This document shows positions 43,723 through 53,659 of a DNA stretch of 64,000 bases, piece by piece (positions within the stretch are counted from its first letter, which is position 1; every line of letters starts with the position of its first letter). The stretch is from contig NC_047492.1 of assembly GCF_002079055.1 (NCBI RefSeq), positions 1 through 64,000 on the forward strand, in the 5' to 3' direction. The notes below the pieces were generated by a model. The model saw only the letters and a list, made by a program, of their open reading frames with translations, was not told the DNA's origin and did no database searches. This DNA is from Saccharomyces paradoxus (Eukaryota; Ascomycota; Saccharomycetes; Saccharomycetales; Saccharomycetaceae). A program made the position numbers and the translations under genes.

Positions 43723-45357
43723 ATGGCACCGAATAGAGTCACTAAGCTATTAAAAGCGCTTGAAGATATAAGAAACAAATGTCAGAAATCTCCATACCAG
43801 TTGAACGTTAATGTCGGATTAATTTTTCTGGGTTGTACTTTCGATCTGTTAAATGTGGCAAGTATGATCTCACTTATAGATGATCTTGCAAAAACATACA
43901 ACATCTCCTATACAACGGCCTCGTGGTCCTTAACTTCCTACGCTGTCACTTTTGCTGGTTTTATTGCATGCATGGGTCGACTAGGTGATATTGTAGGGAA
44001 TTCGGTTCTGTTTACTATCAGTTGTTCCTTTTTCGCGATTTTGTCACTTCTTTGCGCAGTTATGCCAAACTTCCCTGCGTTTGCTGTTTTCAGGGCTATA
44101 CAAGGCATCTGTGCAGCGGGTCTTGTACCGTGCGCTTACGCTTTGATTCCTATTTTAGCACCAAAAGAAAAAGTTCAGACATACTTCTCAATAGTTTCTT
44201 GTGGATTTAGCTCCACCATAGGTCTGGGACTTATAATTGGAGGGGCGTTCGCGGCTACCAAGATAGGATATAGAGGCATTTTCTATCTGACTTTTGCAGT
44301 AATGTCCCTTATTTCGATAATCGCCTTCTTCTTCACCTATGATGTTGAAAGATTTAATAAGAAACCTCAGAATGATCAAGTTCGGACTAGCGTAAAGTCA
44401 CTGGATTTTATTGGTTCGCTTATATTTGTAGCTGGGAGTATACTGATTGTTGTTGGCCTAACAGAAGGAGGTGAATCGTGGAATAGGCCTGTGACCTATG
44501 TAACACTTATTATAGGAATAATTTTATTCTTTGGGTTTTTCGTGTGGAATTGTACATACGCAAAGGTTGTTCGCGGTATTAGATGCGTTGGGATTGACAC
44601 CTCTAAATACTTTGAAAAGGTCCAGCTTTTGATTCCTGTAGATGTTCTTTTCATGAAGAATTTTATACCCATTGTTTTGGCATTCGCACTAAACAACGCA
44701 TGTCTTTTTTCGTGTCTTTATATCATTGACCAGTACTCCCAATATGCAGAGAAAGACAGTCCTCTACTTGCTGGTGTGAAGCTAGTCCCTTTGATAGTAT
44801 GTATGGTTATCGGCAATGCCTTATGTGCATTTGAGTCTACGAAGTTAAAGCCTAGAGTTGGGGTTGCACTTGGTTTTTTTTTGGCACTCGCCGGATCTGT
44901 TATACTAATCCAGTTGCATTTGGTTAAAGAGGACGTATTTTGGAAAATATTTTTCAGTTCTCAAGCCTTGGTAGGGTTTGGAGTGGCTATTTTCTATCCT
45001 TACGCACTCCAAATTGCAGTCGGAGGTGCTCCAGATCAATCAAAGGGTATCGCATCCGGTGTAGCACAGACGTTTGGTCAACTAGGGATTGAGATAACTT
45101 TTTCAGTTATGGCATCCGTTCTTGGGAATATTAACGAGATGAGAGGGAAAAATGATGCAGTCCAGAAGTTTCGCACTGGATTCCAAAACTGCTCATATTT
45201 TACTGTCGCGGTGGGAGCACTTGGATTTTTGGTGACAGCACTATGCATCAGAGATATTCGTCCGCCTAATGATGGTACTTCAGATCTCGAGTCTTCCATC
45301 CATAGAACGAAAATAGAAATAGACCAAGAGAAAGATGAGACCGAAGAGAAAGCCTAA
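43723..45357 (+). CDS. DHA2-family major facilitator (multidrug/ammonium-facilitator-like exporter)
   Basis: The 544-residue protein has about 14 hydrophobic spans and the drug:H+ antiporter-2 layout (relatives in yeast: Atr1, Amf1/YOR378W, Azr1, Sge1). Motif A reads MGRLGDIVGNSVLF, span 5 motif C region reads GLGLIIGGAFA, and WSLTSYAVTFAGF lies in span 2. Tails are hydrophilic; the C-tail is acidic. It is not a clear orthologue of any S288C transporter I can recall. The divergent Zn2Cys6 gene and shared repeats suggest inducible efflux of a compound the regulator senses. Substrate unknown. Confidence 0.88.
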   Translation: MAPNRVTKLLKALEDIRNKCQKSPYQLNVNVGLIFLGCTFDLLNVASMISLIDDLAKTYNISYTTASWSLTSYAVTFAGFIACMGRLGDIVGNSVLFTISCSFFAILSLLCAVMPNFPAFAVFRAIQGICAAGLVPCAYALIPILAPKEKVQTYFSIVSCGFSSTIGLGLIIGGAFAATKIGYRGIFYLTFAVMSLISIIAFFFTYDVERFNKKPQNDQVRTSVKSLDFIGSLIFVAGSILIVVGLTEGGESWNRPVTYVTLIIGIILFFGFFVWNCTYAKVVRGIRCVGIDTSKYFEKVQLLIPVDVLFMKNFIPIVLAFALNNACLFSCLYIIDQYSQYAEKDSPLLAGVKLVPLIVCMVIGNALCAFESTKLKPRVGVALGFFLALAGSVILIQLHLVKEDVFWKIFFSSQALVGFGVAIFYPYALQIAVGGAPDQSKGIASGVAQTFGQLGIEITFSVMASVLGNINEMRGKNDAVQKFRTGFQNCSYFTVAVGALGFLVTALCIRDIRPPNDGTSDLESSIHRTKIEIDQEKDETEEKA

Positions 45358-47686
45358 TGGGTTTCGGTTTATAGATTATTTGCGTAAATATCGACTGGTT
45401 TGTCACGTAATATTCTTCTTTTCAAATGTAAGCTGTCTATAGTGGGGAAGACCTATGCTTAGATGAAAATTGATCATATTTAATCTAAAACCTTCTTTGA
45501 AATTTATACGTGGCAAACAGGTGTGTTCGTATCGATTACAGTAAATTCTATTGCGTTATAAATTCCTTCGGTGCTAGTAGAGACCCGGAAAAATTTCCCT
45601 CTATATGTCTCAATTTACCAAAAAGGTTCACTGCTATATTATGGCGGTACCTTTCCTACTTAAAATGCCTTGGTAGACTTCAAGTTACTTTTACGGCAGG
45701 TTGCGATTAGCCCTACGCCTTTATCCTTAAACCATACTGTTATAGACGTGGTTGCTGAATCCATATTTTTTCACCGGAGATCAAACTCAACTTATTTTTA
45801 GAATACATATCTAAATCTTCTTTTAAAATGACAGATAGCCTCACTTTAATATACTTTTGAGGGTTAGCTGCCATGCTTCAAAATATTCCCCCACATTTAT
45901 GTAATTTTTTTTCTTTTACTGTCACAGCGATGACAGCGCGGCGCCAAGTATTGATGACGTTATATGTAATAACATGAAAAATTGGATATTCGGTATGCTA
46001 TATGTGTACTAACGTGTAAAAATTTGAAAATGGGTGGCACTGTCTTAACAGTAACTTTTATTGATAGAGGAAAAGAGCCAAGTTCCTCAGAAATTCTTGA
46101 ATTACCTTGTTCAAAATGTGGATGCTTTGGGTTTAAACTTGACAAGTGGCGGAACTCATCGAACGAGGTAAAGGTTACAATGGCACTAAATAATCTAAAG
46201 TTATTGAAAGGTCAGGTACAACACTTTTGAGTTCACTGGAAACTTTAATTTACGGAAATTACGCCTGTAGAATATTAGAATTGTGGTGTCACATGTATTT
46301 GAATTCGGAAACGTAGGACTACTGATGATTGTGCAACCTGGCGCTTTTTTTAAAATTTCCTTTTTTTCTCTCCATTGACGTAGTAGTCTTGTTTTGAAAA
46401 TTCGATTCACCATAACTTTTATGCTAATAATGGAAGGTGTTCATATATGCTTCTTCAATCTAGCCAGTACTCCTGTTGAAGAGTTGATAATTTGCTTCTT
46501 TTTGTACCCATAGGAAAAATCATTACATAATATAGGTCTAAAAAATTCTTATATCATTTTTCAGTTTTTTCACCGTTTATATAAAGTTCAGTATCTGTAC
46601 TCGGCCTGGTTCTTGAAACCTGGAGAATGGCACTTCCAGTAAGAAACATTTTCTTTCTGATATTCTGGGCAGTCAAAAATTTCTGTCCTCTGGATAATAA
46701 AACAAATTGCCTAAAAAAAAACAAAGAACCGGAATCTTAGAGTGTTCAATGTCAAAATTTATCTTCTTTTCAAAATAACTTTAAAAATCAAGATCTTTTC
46801 TAGGCTAGTTATGCATAACACCGCACTAACTTTAGTTCAAGTTAATTAAGGAACTTCATGTTCCGTGCATTCTACAAATAAACGTCCTATTTTAAGTCTA
46901 CTAGACGCTCAGCCTAAAGTATTATTAACCAATTAACATTGCTAATTAAAAACTCTGCATCGGCCCAGTTCTGGTTGCATTAATTGGTTTCTACCTTTAC
47001 TGCATCAATAGCGCCTTATATTTTGGTGCTAAGCATCCCTGATGAGCCGTTCTACTAAAAGGTGCACTAAGTTTGGTAAAAAAAAATATGCAGTAGCACC
47101 TCTAACCATAGGATTCTCGTTATTGAATAACCGCTAATCCCGTTCTGAAGAAAAATATTTGACTTTCTCAATGTTCTTCGTGGCTCTTTTAAGTACCTAT
47201 GTACACGTTGCCAAGTTATATGTCTGATTAAAAATCAAAGAAATATTATCTTATAGGAACCAACTTCCTATAGAATGTCCTGATTTGAATCTGGATCCTT
47301 TTATATACTACTACTCTCTGTTGTATTTTAGATATTTTTTTCCTCATGCGCTAAAAATGGTAGAGATGATCAAATGCAAACGAATTCAACTTTTTTATAG
47401 GAACTTTTATTAGCGAAATTGGACGTGAAGAATTGTAGTGCGGCAAACCTCAGTTGGTCACCAGGCCTAAATAATGACGGTAAATTATATCAGAAGTGAC
47501 CTTGTATGAACTGGAATAAAAAAGATAAAGTTAAAAGTATCAGATTTTACAGACAGGGTTTAGTATACACTACATCTATAAGTTTTAAAGCTTGAATGGT
47601 ACAGAGAAATGAAGGTTGAGATAAATCCAGAAGGATTTATATGGTGCACATGCTGACCGTAAAGGCAAGTGATGATCGTACGCCTA
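45358..47686. other. 2.3-kb spacer, right border of accessory block
   Basis: No supported gene. An 82-codon frame at 45982-46230 (+) with CSKCGCFGF is unrecognised. This spacer should contain the right breakpoint between accessory DNA and conserved VI-L sequence; I see no repeat marking it. Confidence 0.45.
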
Positions 47687-50600
47687 CTAAACGATTGCCA
47701 GCAATACCGAGGCGATGAAAATGCTTATAGCGCTATTAGCTAGTAAGCTGTTCGCAATACCAACGTAGCTCGATATTTCCACAGAGGCAGTACTAGATGC
47801 TAGAACACTACTTGCATAAGTAGTGCGGGATTGTTGGGAGACAGTAGTTAAGTAAGTAGCTCCAAGGACCTCGGTGTTAGAAGTTTGTGATGCGGAACTA
47901 ACACCGTTTCTATGAGTAATGGCGTTGGTTACAGTAGCTGGATGTGTTTCCGATCCTGAAATCGAATATTCTTCGTTTGTGTTAGTTGTTGTCTTTGTTT
48001 CGCTACCTTTCAAGATAGTAGAAGTACCACCAACTATAGTGTTAAGTCCGGCAGTATCATCTTCAACATTTGTTGTAAGTGAGCACCATGTAGTATACAC
48101 TGTGACAGCATCATTAACGGTTGTAGTGGCTGTAGAAATGATAGCAGGAGAGGCAGTTTCAGAGCAAATTCCAGACTCACAAGAAGTAACCGTGACCAGC
48201 GTTGTCCGTTCTGTTGACTTTGAACTGGAAATTGGGCACCATGTAGTGTATTCCGTAGCGGCACCTTTAACAGTAGTTGTAGAAGTGGAAACCATGGCAG
48301 GAGAAACGGTCTTGGAACAAATGTTAGACTCACAGGAAGTTATGGTGACAAAAGTGGTTCGTTCTCTTTTTTCTGTAGTAACTGGAGCTGAATTTGGCAC
48401 AGCGGTAGTAACGTATGAAGGTGTTGAAGTAATTTTGTCTTCAGTTGTTTGTGGCTGAGAAAATGAAGTAAAAGATTCGTTCATAGAGGATTTTACTTTA
48501 GTGGTAAAGCTGAGAGTTTCAGCTTGGTAGCTAGGGGTACTAGAAGCTGTACTAGCGGTGGTAGATGGTGAGATGGACAAAGAACTAGAGTGATTTAACG
48601 ATCCAGAAGAGGTTGGAGCAGAACTAACCTCGTGATTTTTGGAGTAAGTTTCAGAAGAGCTGATTGCACTGATATGGCTGCTGGATACTTCAGTGGTTGA
48701 ACCAGCAGATGAAATAACAGACGAGCTAAACGATTCAGAGAATTTAATGGAATCAGAACCAGTGAAAGATCTCGTTGAAGATAAAATTGTTTCTTGACCC
48801 TTCGAACTAATTGAAGAAGAACTACGAGCATCTGTTTGACTGAAGAACTCAGAACTACTACTAGTGGTTAAATGGGTGCTTGACGCGGAAGCGCTACTGA
48901 TGAAATCATTTGATGTTGTTGAGGCACTAGTAATTGAACTTGCAGGTTTTATGGAAGATGCAATGCTAGCGGCTCCAGTAGTAGCGGGAAGACTACTAAA
49001 TAGGCCCTCGGATGATGTAGAAGCAGTACGGGCGTCTGCATCTAAAGTGGATGATCCGGAGTGGCTTGAAGTGGATGTAACTACTGTTTTGGATGATTCA
49101 GATGGCTCAGAAGACTCGGAAGTAATGGAGGAAGAGGGGCTTGTAATCACAGTTTGATTACTGGGGTATATAGGGGTAATACTGTGCAGAAATGAGGTGT
49201 AAGAACTTGTAATTAAAGGCTGAGTAGACGACGTTGTGATGGCGGTGCTTGAAGAAGTAGAGAATATGAGAGAGCTAGTAACTTCTTCCTCAGTCGAGTA
49301 TGCGCTGCTACTGGTGGAAGTTGTGTCAAAAGAAACTGGGGAAGTTATCGACACACTTTGAGTTGAGGAGGTAGTACCAGAGCTGGTGGTTGAATTAATT
49401 GAAGTTGTGGAAGAACTCAATGGCTCACTCTGAGTTGAAGAAGTTGAATCACTGCTTGTTGGTATAGTTGACAATAAAGAGGAGGTAGTGGTTAGATCTG
49501 AGATAGAAGTAGAAGCTATCGACACACTCTCAGTTGAAGATGTCGTGACAGAGCTACTGGTTAAATTAGAAGTTGTGGAAGAACTAATTACTTCACTCTG
49601 ACTTGAAGTCGTTACGTCACTGCTTGTTGGGATAGTGGATGATGAAGAAGAGCTGGTGATTGAATCAGAGGTAACGGTAGAAGTCATAGACACACTCCCG
49701 GTTGAAGATGTTGTGACAGAGCTACTGGTTAAATTAGAAGTTGTGGAAGAACTAATTACTTCACTCTGACTTGAAGTCGTTACGTCACTGCTTGTTGGGA
49801 TAGTAGTGGAGCTAGAAGTCGCCGTCTCAGAAGATGTGGAAGTGCTAGTGGTTATATTAGCAGCTGTTGTGGTACCTGCCGAGCTGTACGTATCAGTAAT
49901 TACGGATGAGCTAGTGGCAGTTGGTGTTTGAATTTCAAAAATTGTCTCTTCTGTAGTCAAACCGTTCAGACCGGTGTACGTAGACGTTTGTATTTGTGTT
50001 GTTGTGTATGTTCCAGTCCATGCTTGAGTTCTGGTTCTTGACAAAGCATCAATTGTGTGACTTGCCGGATCTGTAACAGTACAGTCGGCCTGGGCTGGGT
50101 TGTTTTCGAAGGAATAAACGTATCCTTCGAAGTCGTCCATAACATAGGTACCATTTGGCAATGACACAGATATTGGAAGCGTTGCTGATTCTTCAGCATT
50201 CGAGAAAACAATTTTCATTGGATAATAATAACCTGCATATAAGTAGACTGAGCCCTCTGAACTAGATCCGCCATTGCCGCCAACTGCGTCGATCGTGAAA
50301 TTGGTAGATGTAAGGGCAGATTGCTGTTGTTCACAACAAGCAAATGCATTGTCACCTCCAATTGATAAAATTGCGGAATCATCAACAGTATCAAAGGAAA
50401 ATGTGTAGGAACCATTTTCCGGTGCTAAAAAGTACCCTGTCATTTCCACAGTTATATTAGTTGGAGTAGTATAGAAACCAAAAAGATCGGAACTCCAATA
50501 GGCAGTATTTGGGTCACAGTATTCAGTGTCGGTGTCGTCACGTTTCGTATAATTCACATCAGGTTCTCCACAAGGATCATCGCTATCACCATCATCACGC

Positions 50601-50896
50601 CTTATAACCGCCCAACTCGTACAGGTAGGAATGCTCACACAAGGCGGACTATAATTTATTGACAGGTTGGTCTGTCCACTAATAGAACCTAACTTCTTTG
50701 TATCGGAATATTCATAACCCATATATGTGGACTCCGTGTACGTGGCAGTATCACCTAGCGCGTACTCATAGAAATTAATATTCATCCCATCTTCCCTTTG
50801 GTTTGTTGGCAAACAAGCCTCTGTACTGGCTGAGGTTGTGTTAGCTAACGCCAAAAAGGCCAAGAGTGCCGAAAATACGGAACGCTGTATAGACAT
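47687..50896 (-). CDS. YFL051C: Full-length PA14-domain flocculin/adhesin (YFL051C locus)
   Basis: This 1069-residue GPI adhesin is related to Flo1/Flo5/Flo9/Flo10. It has a signal peptide (1-23), a PA14 lectin domain (about 35-265) with the calcium-binding D172-D173 pair in TVDDSAILSIGG and N233 after it, and a Ser/Thr-rich stalk (about 300-830) with three about 56-residue repeats. Two flocculin Cys motifs follow (TSCESNICSKTVSPA and TSCESGICSETASPA, about 845-905), then a GPI tail (SIFIASVLLAIV). In S288C, YFL051C at this place is only a short flocculin-like fragment (160 codons), so this looks like the intact ancestral form. Flo1's VSWGT specificity loop reads EESAT (235-239). TATATAAA is about 80-90 bp upstream. 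A Cys/acidic insert (about 85-127) carries dibasic RR/KR sites. Confidence 0.93.
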   Translation of the reverse strand: MSIQRSVFSALLAFLALANTTSASTEACLPTNQREDGMNINFYEYALGDTATYTESTYMGYEYSDTKKLGSISGQTNLSINYSPPCVSIPTCTSWAVIRRDDGDSDDPCGEPDVNYTKRDDTDTEYCDPNTAYWSSDLFGFYTTPTNITVEMTGYFLAPENGSYTFSFDTVDDSAILSIGGDNAFACCEQQQSALTSTNFTIDAVGGNGGSSSEGSVYLYAGYYYPMKIVFSNAEESATLPISVSLPNGTYVMDDFEGYVYSFENNPAQADCTVTDPASHTIDALSRTRTQAWTGTYTTTQIQTSTYTGLNGLTTEETIFEIQTPTATSSSVITDTYSSAGTTTAANITTSTSTSSETATSSSTTIPTSSDVTTSSQSEVISSSTTSNLTSSSVTTSSTGSVSMTSTVTSDSITSSSSSSTIPTSSDVTTSSQSEVISSSTTSNLTSSSVTTSSTESVSIASTSISDLTTTSSLLSTIPTSSDSTSSTQSEPLSSSTTSINSTTSSGTTSSTQSVSITSPVSFDTTSTSSSAYSTEEEVTSSLIFSTSSSTAITTSSTQPLITSSYTSFLHSITPIYPSNQTVITSPSSSITSESSEPSESSKTVVTSTSSHSGSSTLDADARTASTSSEGLFSSLPATTGAASIASSIKPASSITSASTTSNDFISSASASSTHLTTSSSSEFFSQTDARSSSSISSKGQETILSSTRSFTGSDSIKFSESFSSSVISSAGSTTEVSSSHISAISSSETYSKNHEVSSAPTSSGSLNHSSSLSISPSTTASTASSTPSYQAETLSFTTKVKSSMNESFTSFSQPQTTEDKITSTPSYVTTAVPNSAPVTTEKRERTTFVTITSCESNICSKTVSPAMVSTSTTTVKGAATEYTTWCPISSSKSTERTTLVTVTSCESGICSETASPAIISTATTTVNDAVTVYTTWCSLTTNVEDDTAGLNTIVGGTSTILKGSETKTTTNTNEEYSISGSETHPATVTNAITHRNGVSSASQTSNTEVLGATYLTTVSQQSRTTYASSVLASSTASVEISSYVGIANSLLANSAISIFIASVLLAIV
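49330..49830. repeat. 168-bp in-frame tandem repeats in flocculin stalk
   Basis: Three copies of a 168-bp unit (56 codons) carry motifs TIPTSSDVTTSSQSEVISSS and SSVTTSSTESVSI. Two are almost identical and the third, C-terminal one is diverged. The phase is kept, allowing length variation by recombination. Confidence 0.85.
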
Positions 50897-53659
50897 TTGA
50901 AAGCGTGGTATTTGATGTAGATATCTTCCAACTGCTACTTCAAGATTACTAAAAGATTAAAAAACATGAAGGCTACCTTTATATAAGGAAGACTTTTTTA
51001 TGAAAGTTCTGCTTCTGCTTTAGGCGAGTGGGTATCATTCCTATATTTTGATATCTGAAGAAACTCCAGTAGGCACCAATTACAGTTAGGGCTCTTCCCG
51101 GTAAAATCCCTGATAACCATGTAAGTACGCTTTTTTCATCAAGTGCTTAATGAATTGATGAGCAATGTTTATCCCAGGCAAGCCAAAAACGAAATAAAAA
51201 CAACTCAAGTACCTTATAAAGTTTTGAAGCGCTTCGTAGTACACAAGAACGCTGTACTGATGCAGACACTATCTGCTTATAGAGCACTTCTAAATCCGCT
51301 CCAAAGGAAGCAGGGATATAGATTCTATACACCGATGTGAAAATTATAACCACTACGATTACTTTTTTTTTCACTGACCGAAATGAGTGGATGCTTTTTC
51401 CTATTACAGTCATAACAAACATTAAACGATTTTGCTTTTCTTCCCTCAAACACTGACTGAAAATAGTAAAGAAGAAAAAGAAGGCAAATACAAAGGCGGC
51501 TTAATATTTCATACGAAAACGTTCTCGAATTTTTGCTGCATGGTTTTCAGAACTGCGATAGAAAAAAGAAATTATTAAAACACTAATGCCAAGTAAGGTT
51601 TTTCGGAAATAGGGCAGCGTGCTGAAAAAAAAGAAAAGTCTCAGAAAGTTCCGGAGAAAAAAAAATAAGGTGTCAAATTAGTTAATATTTTGACGGGAGA
51701 TGCCCCTCCACATAAATCTCGTGGAGATTTGCTAACGTCAAACATCACTAATCTCTTGTTTTCTTCGGGTCGTAAAATTTTGATCGCAACGTGTGCCTTA
51801 GATGAGCTATCAAGTGCGCCTAAAAAAAAGTGAGATTTCTTTTCTTTTTGGGTAATTTTAGATGTATGGGTATAGAGCAAGGAACGCGATGTGATGCATT
51901 TTTTTTGTTCCTTGAAACTGGCATGATTTACTCAACAAATTATACTAGATTATTTCAGGTATACACCATTGCGAGTGTTTTTTGCAAGATGTAAGAGCTC
52001 GAGACGGCTACGAAAGAAAAAAATAAAAACAAGAAAAAAAAAGGTTACTTCGACATTGAAAGGCCAGCCAGGTTGCCACTCAAATGTTGGTAAACTTGAA
52101 GTCTTGGGTCCTTGGCAGTAAATCATAGAAAAATTGTTGGTTTATTATCCCTCTTTTTCACGTTCTCTACGCCAACTCCGTAATGAAAACGCAGAAAACC
52201 ACAGAGCAATAACTGTTTTATTCAAGCTATTCTTGTTCGTGTAGCGTACAGCATTTGCTAGGATATCCGCACCCTAACAAGAAGCAGGCGTCATCCATTT
52301 CCAGCATGAAAGTTTTTTTTCTCTTAATTTCATGCAGAAGGTTTACACTTTTAACTTTTTTTTAGTTAACTCGCACAAACTAAAAGCAACACCTACGTTT
52401 TCGTAATCAATGGCATGATTTGGGAAGCCTGAAGGTCAGGATAACAAATTTCTGGGAAAAGCGTGGGGCAACAGTTACTCCATATTAAAACCTACCAAAA
52501 AGTATGGGTTTTGAATTGATTAGAATTTCGTAAAGTGTTGTATATGAACTACAATGCTGTGAGCAGTTTATATTTTCTTAACTGCTCGCTGCGGGATATG
52601 TATCATAAAGCAAGTAAAGCGTATGGTATGTTCTCTTGAAGAGGTGGAGAGAGGCCTTCTGCATACTTACCAGTAAGACTCAGAGCATCGTTTAATCTTG
52701 TCATCTTATTTCGGTCTCGGCGATTTCTTTCAAAACGCTCTTTTGGGTGCTATCTGATTAAGAGATATTTCGAAAGATATGTTAGCTGTTCTGACAAAGA
52801 TGTCCTTGTTTGTGTTTATTCAGAAACTGGTATTTTATTAAACTTATCTTGGTGTCTTACCTGTTTGTAGAAATTTGACCAGACATACCAGTTTTTTTAT
52901 TTATTAACGCAAAGAGGCTCTGTTGTGGTTTCCATATGTGTAAGTGTCTGCGCAAATGTTTTGAGCTCGTTTCTTAAAATCAATATCTTGATTATTTCTA
53001 TTTTCTTAGTCTAGTGGATCTGTACTTGAAATTACCTTTTTGGTTTAAGGTGTGTTTTTGTAAAAATGGTATGATTATTTCCATCATAAACGGCAATCAA
53101 TAACCGAAAAAAGATAAGAAAAGCAGTTTCATTATCGGCCTATTTATTTAAACGGCATAAATAAACCATAGCAGCTTTAGGTAGTTTAGGTAGTTTTAGT
53201 TCAAAATCCTTGCCAGTATTTGTGGTTTAGTACCTTATGTGTCATTGTGGCGATCTTTTAACTTAATATAAAAAAGGTCCATAATTTTGCTAAAATTGCG
53301 ATTTATAACGTTGGTGCGTATTTTATCATCCCTCCATTATACAGCAGAACAATAAGTAGTATAAGTCATCTTACACTTGTTGAGTGATCTAAAAAACAGC
53401 ACAGCTGCATTTTCTGTCAATAATAAATTACGCAGCTCAAGCATACTCATTTTATTGACCTACACAAACAATATTAACTGTACAAAGTTCTCGACACATA
53501 TAAAAATAATCTGAGAAATCAAATGAAATATCTCATAATATGAGAGATTTTAACTAAAAACGTCATTTTTTTCAACGTCCAAAAGCTCAGTGTTTGGCGG
53601 ACTACTGATTCCACCTCACAGATTTCTCCATCTCTCTAGCATTCATAATCATGTTAATT
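50897..53659. other. 2.8-kb region upstream of flocculin, downstream of ALR2
   Basis: No convincing gene. Overlapping frames at 51143-51340 (+) and 51147-51449 (-) are unrecognised. A long upstream region is typical of flocculin genes such as FLO11, whose promoters are large. Several poly(A/T) tracts are present near 51635-51665 and 52015-52045. Confidence 0.5.

Noticed and set aside
45982-46230. 82-codon plus frame with a CSKCGC motif
   Set aside because: Lacks a full zinc-binding pattern and any homologue I can recall; it lies in an AT-rich spacer.
51143-51449. Overlapping small frames on both strands upstream of the flocculin
   Set aside because: Both strands open over the same DNA with no recognisable motif, typical of chance.
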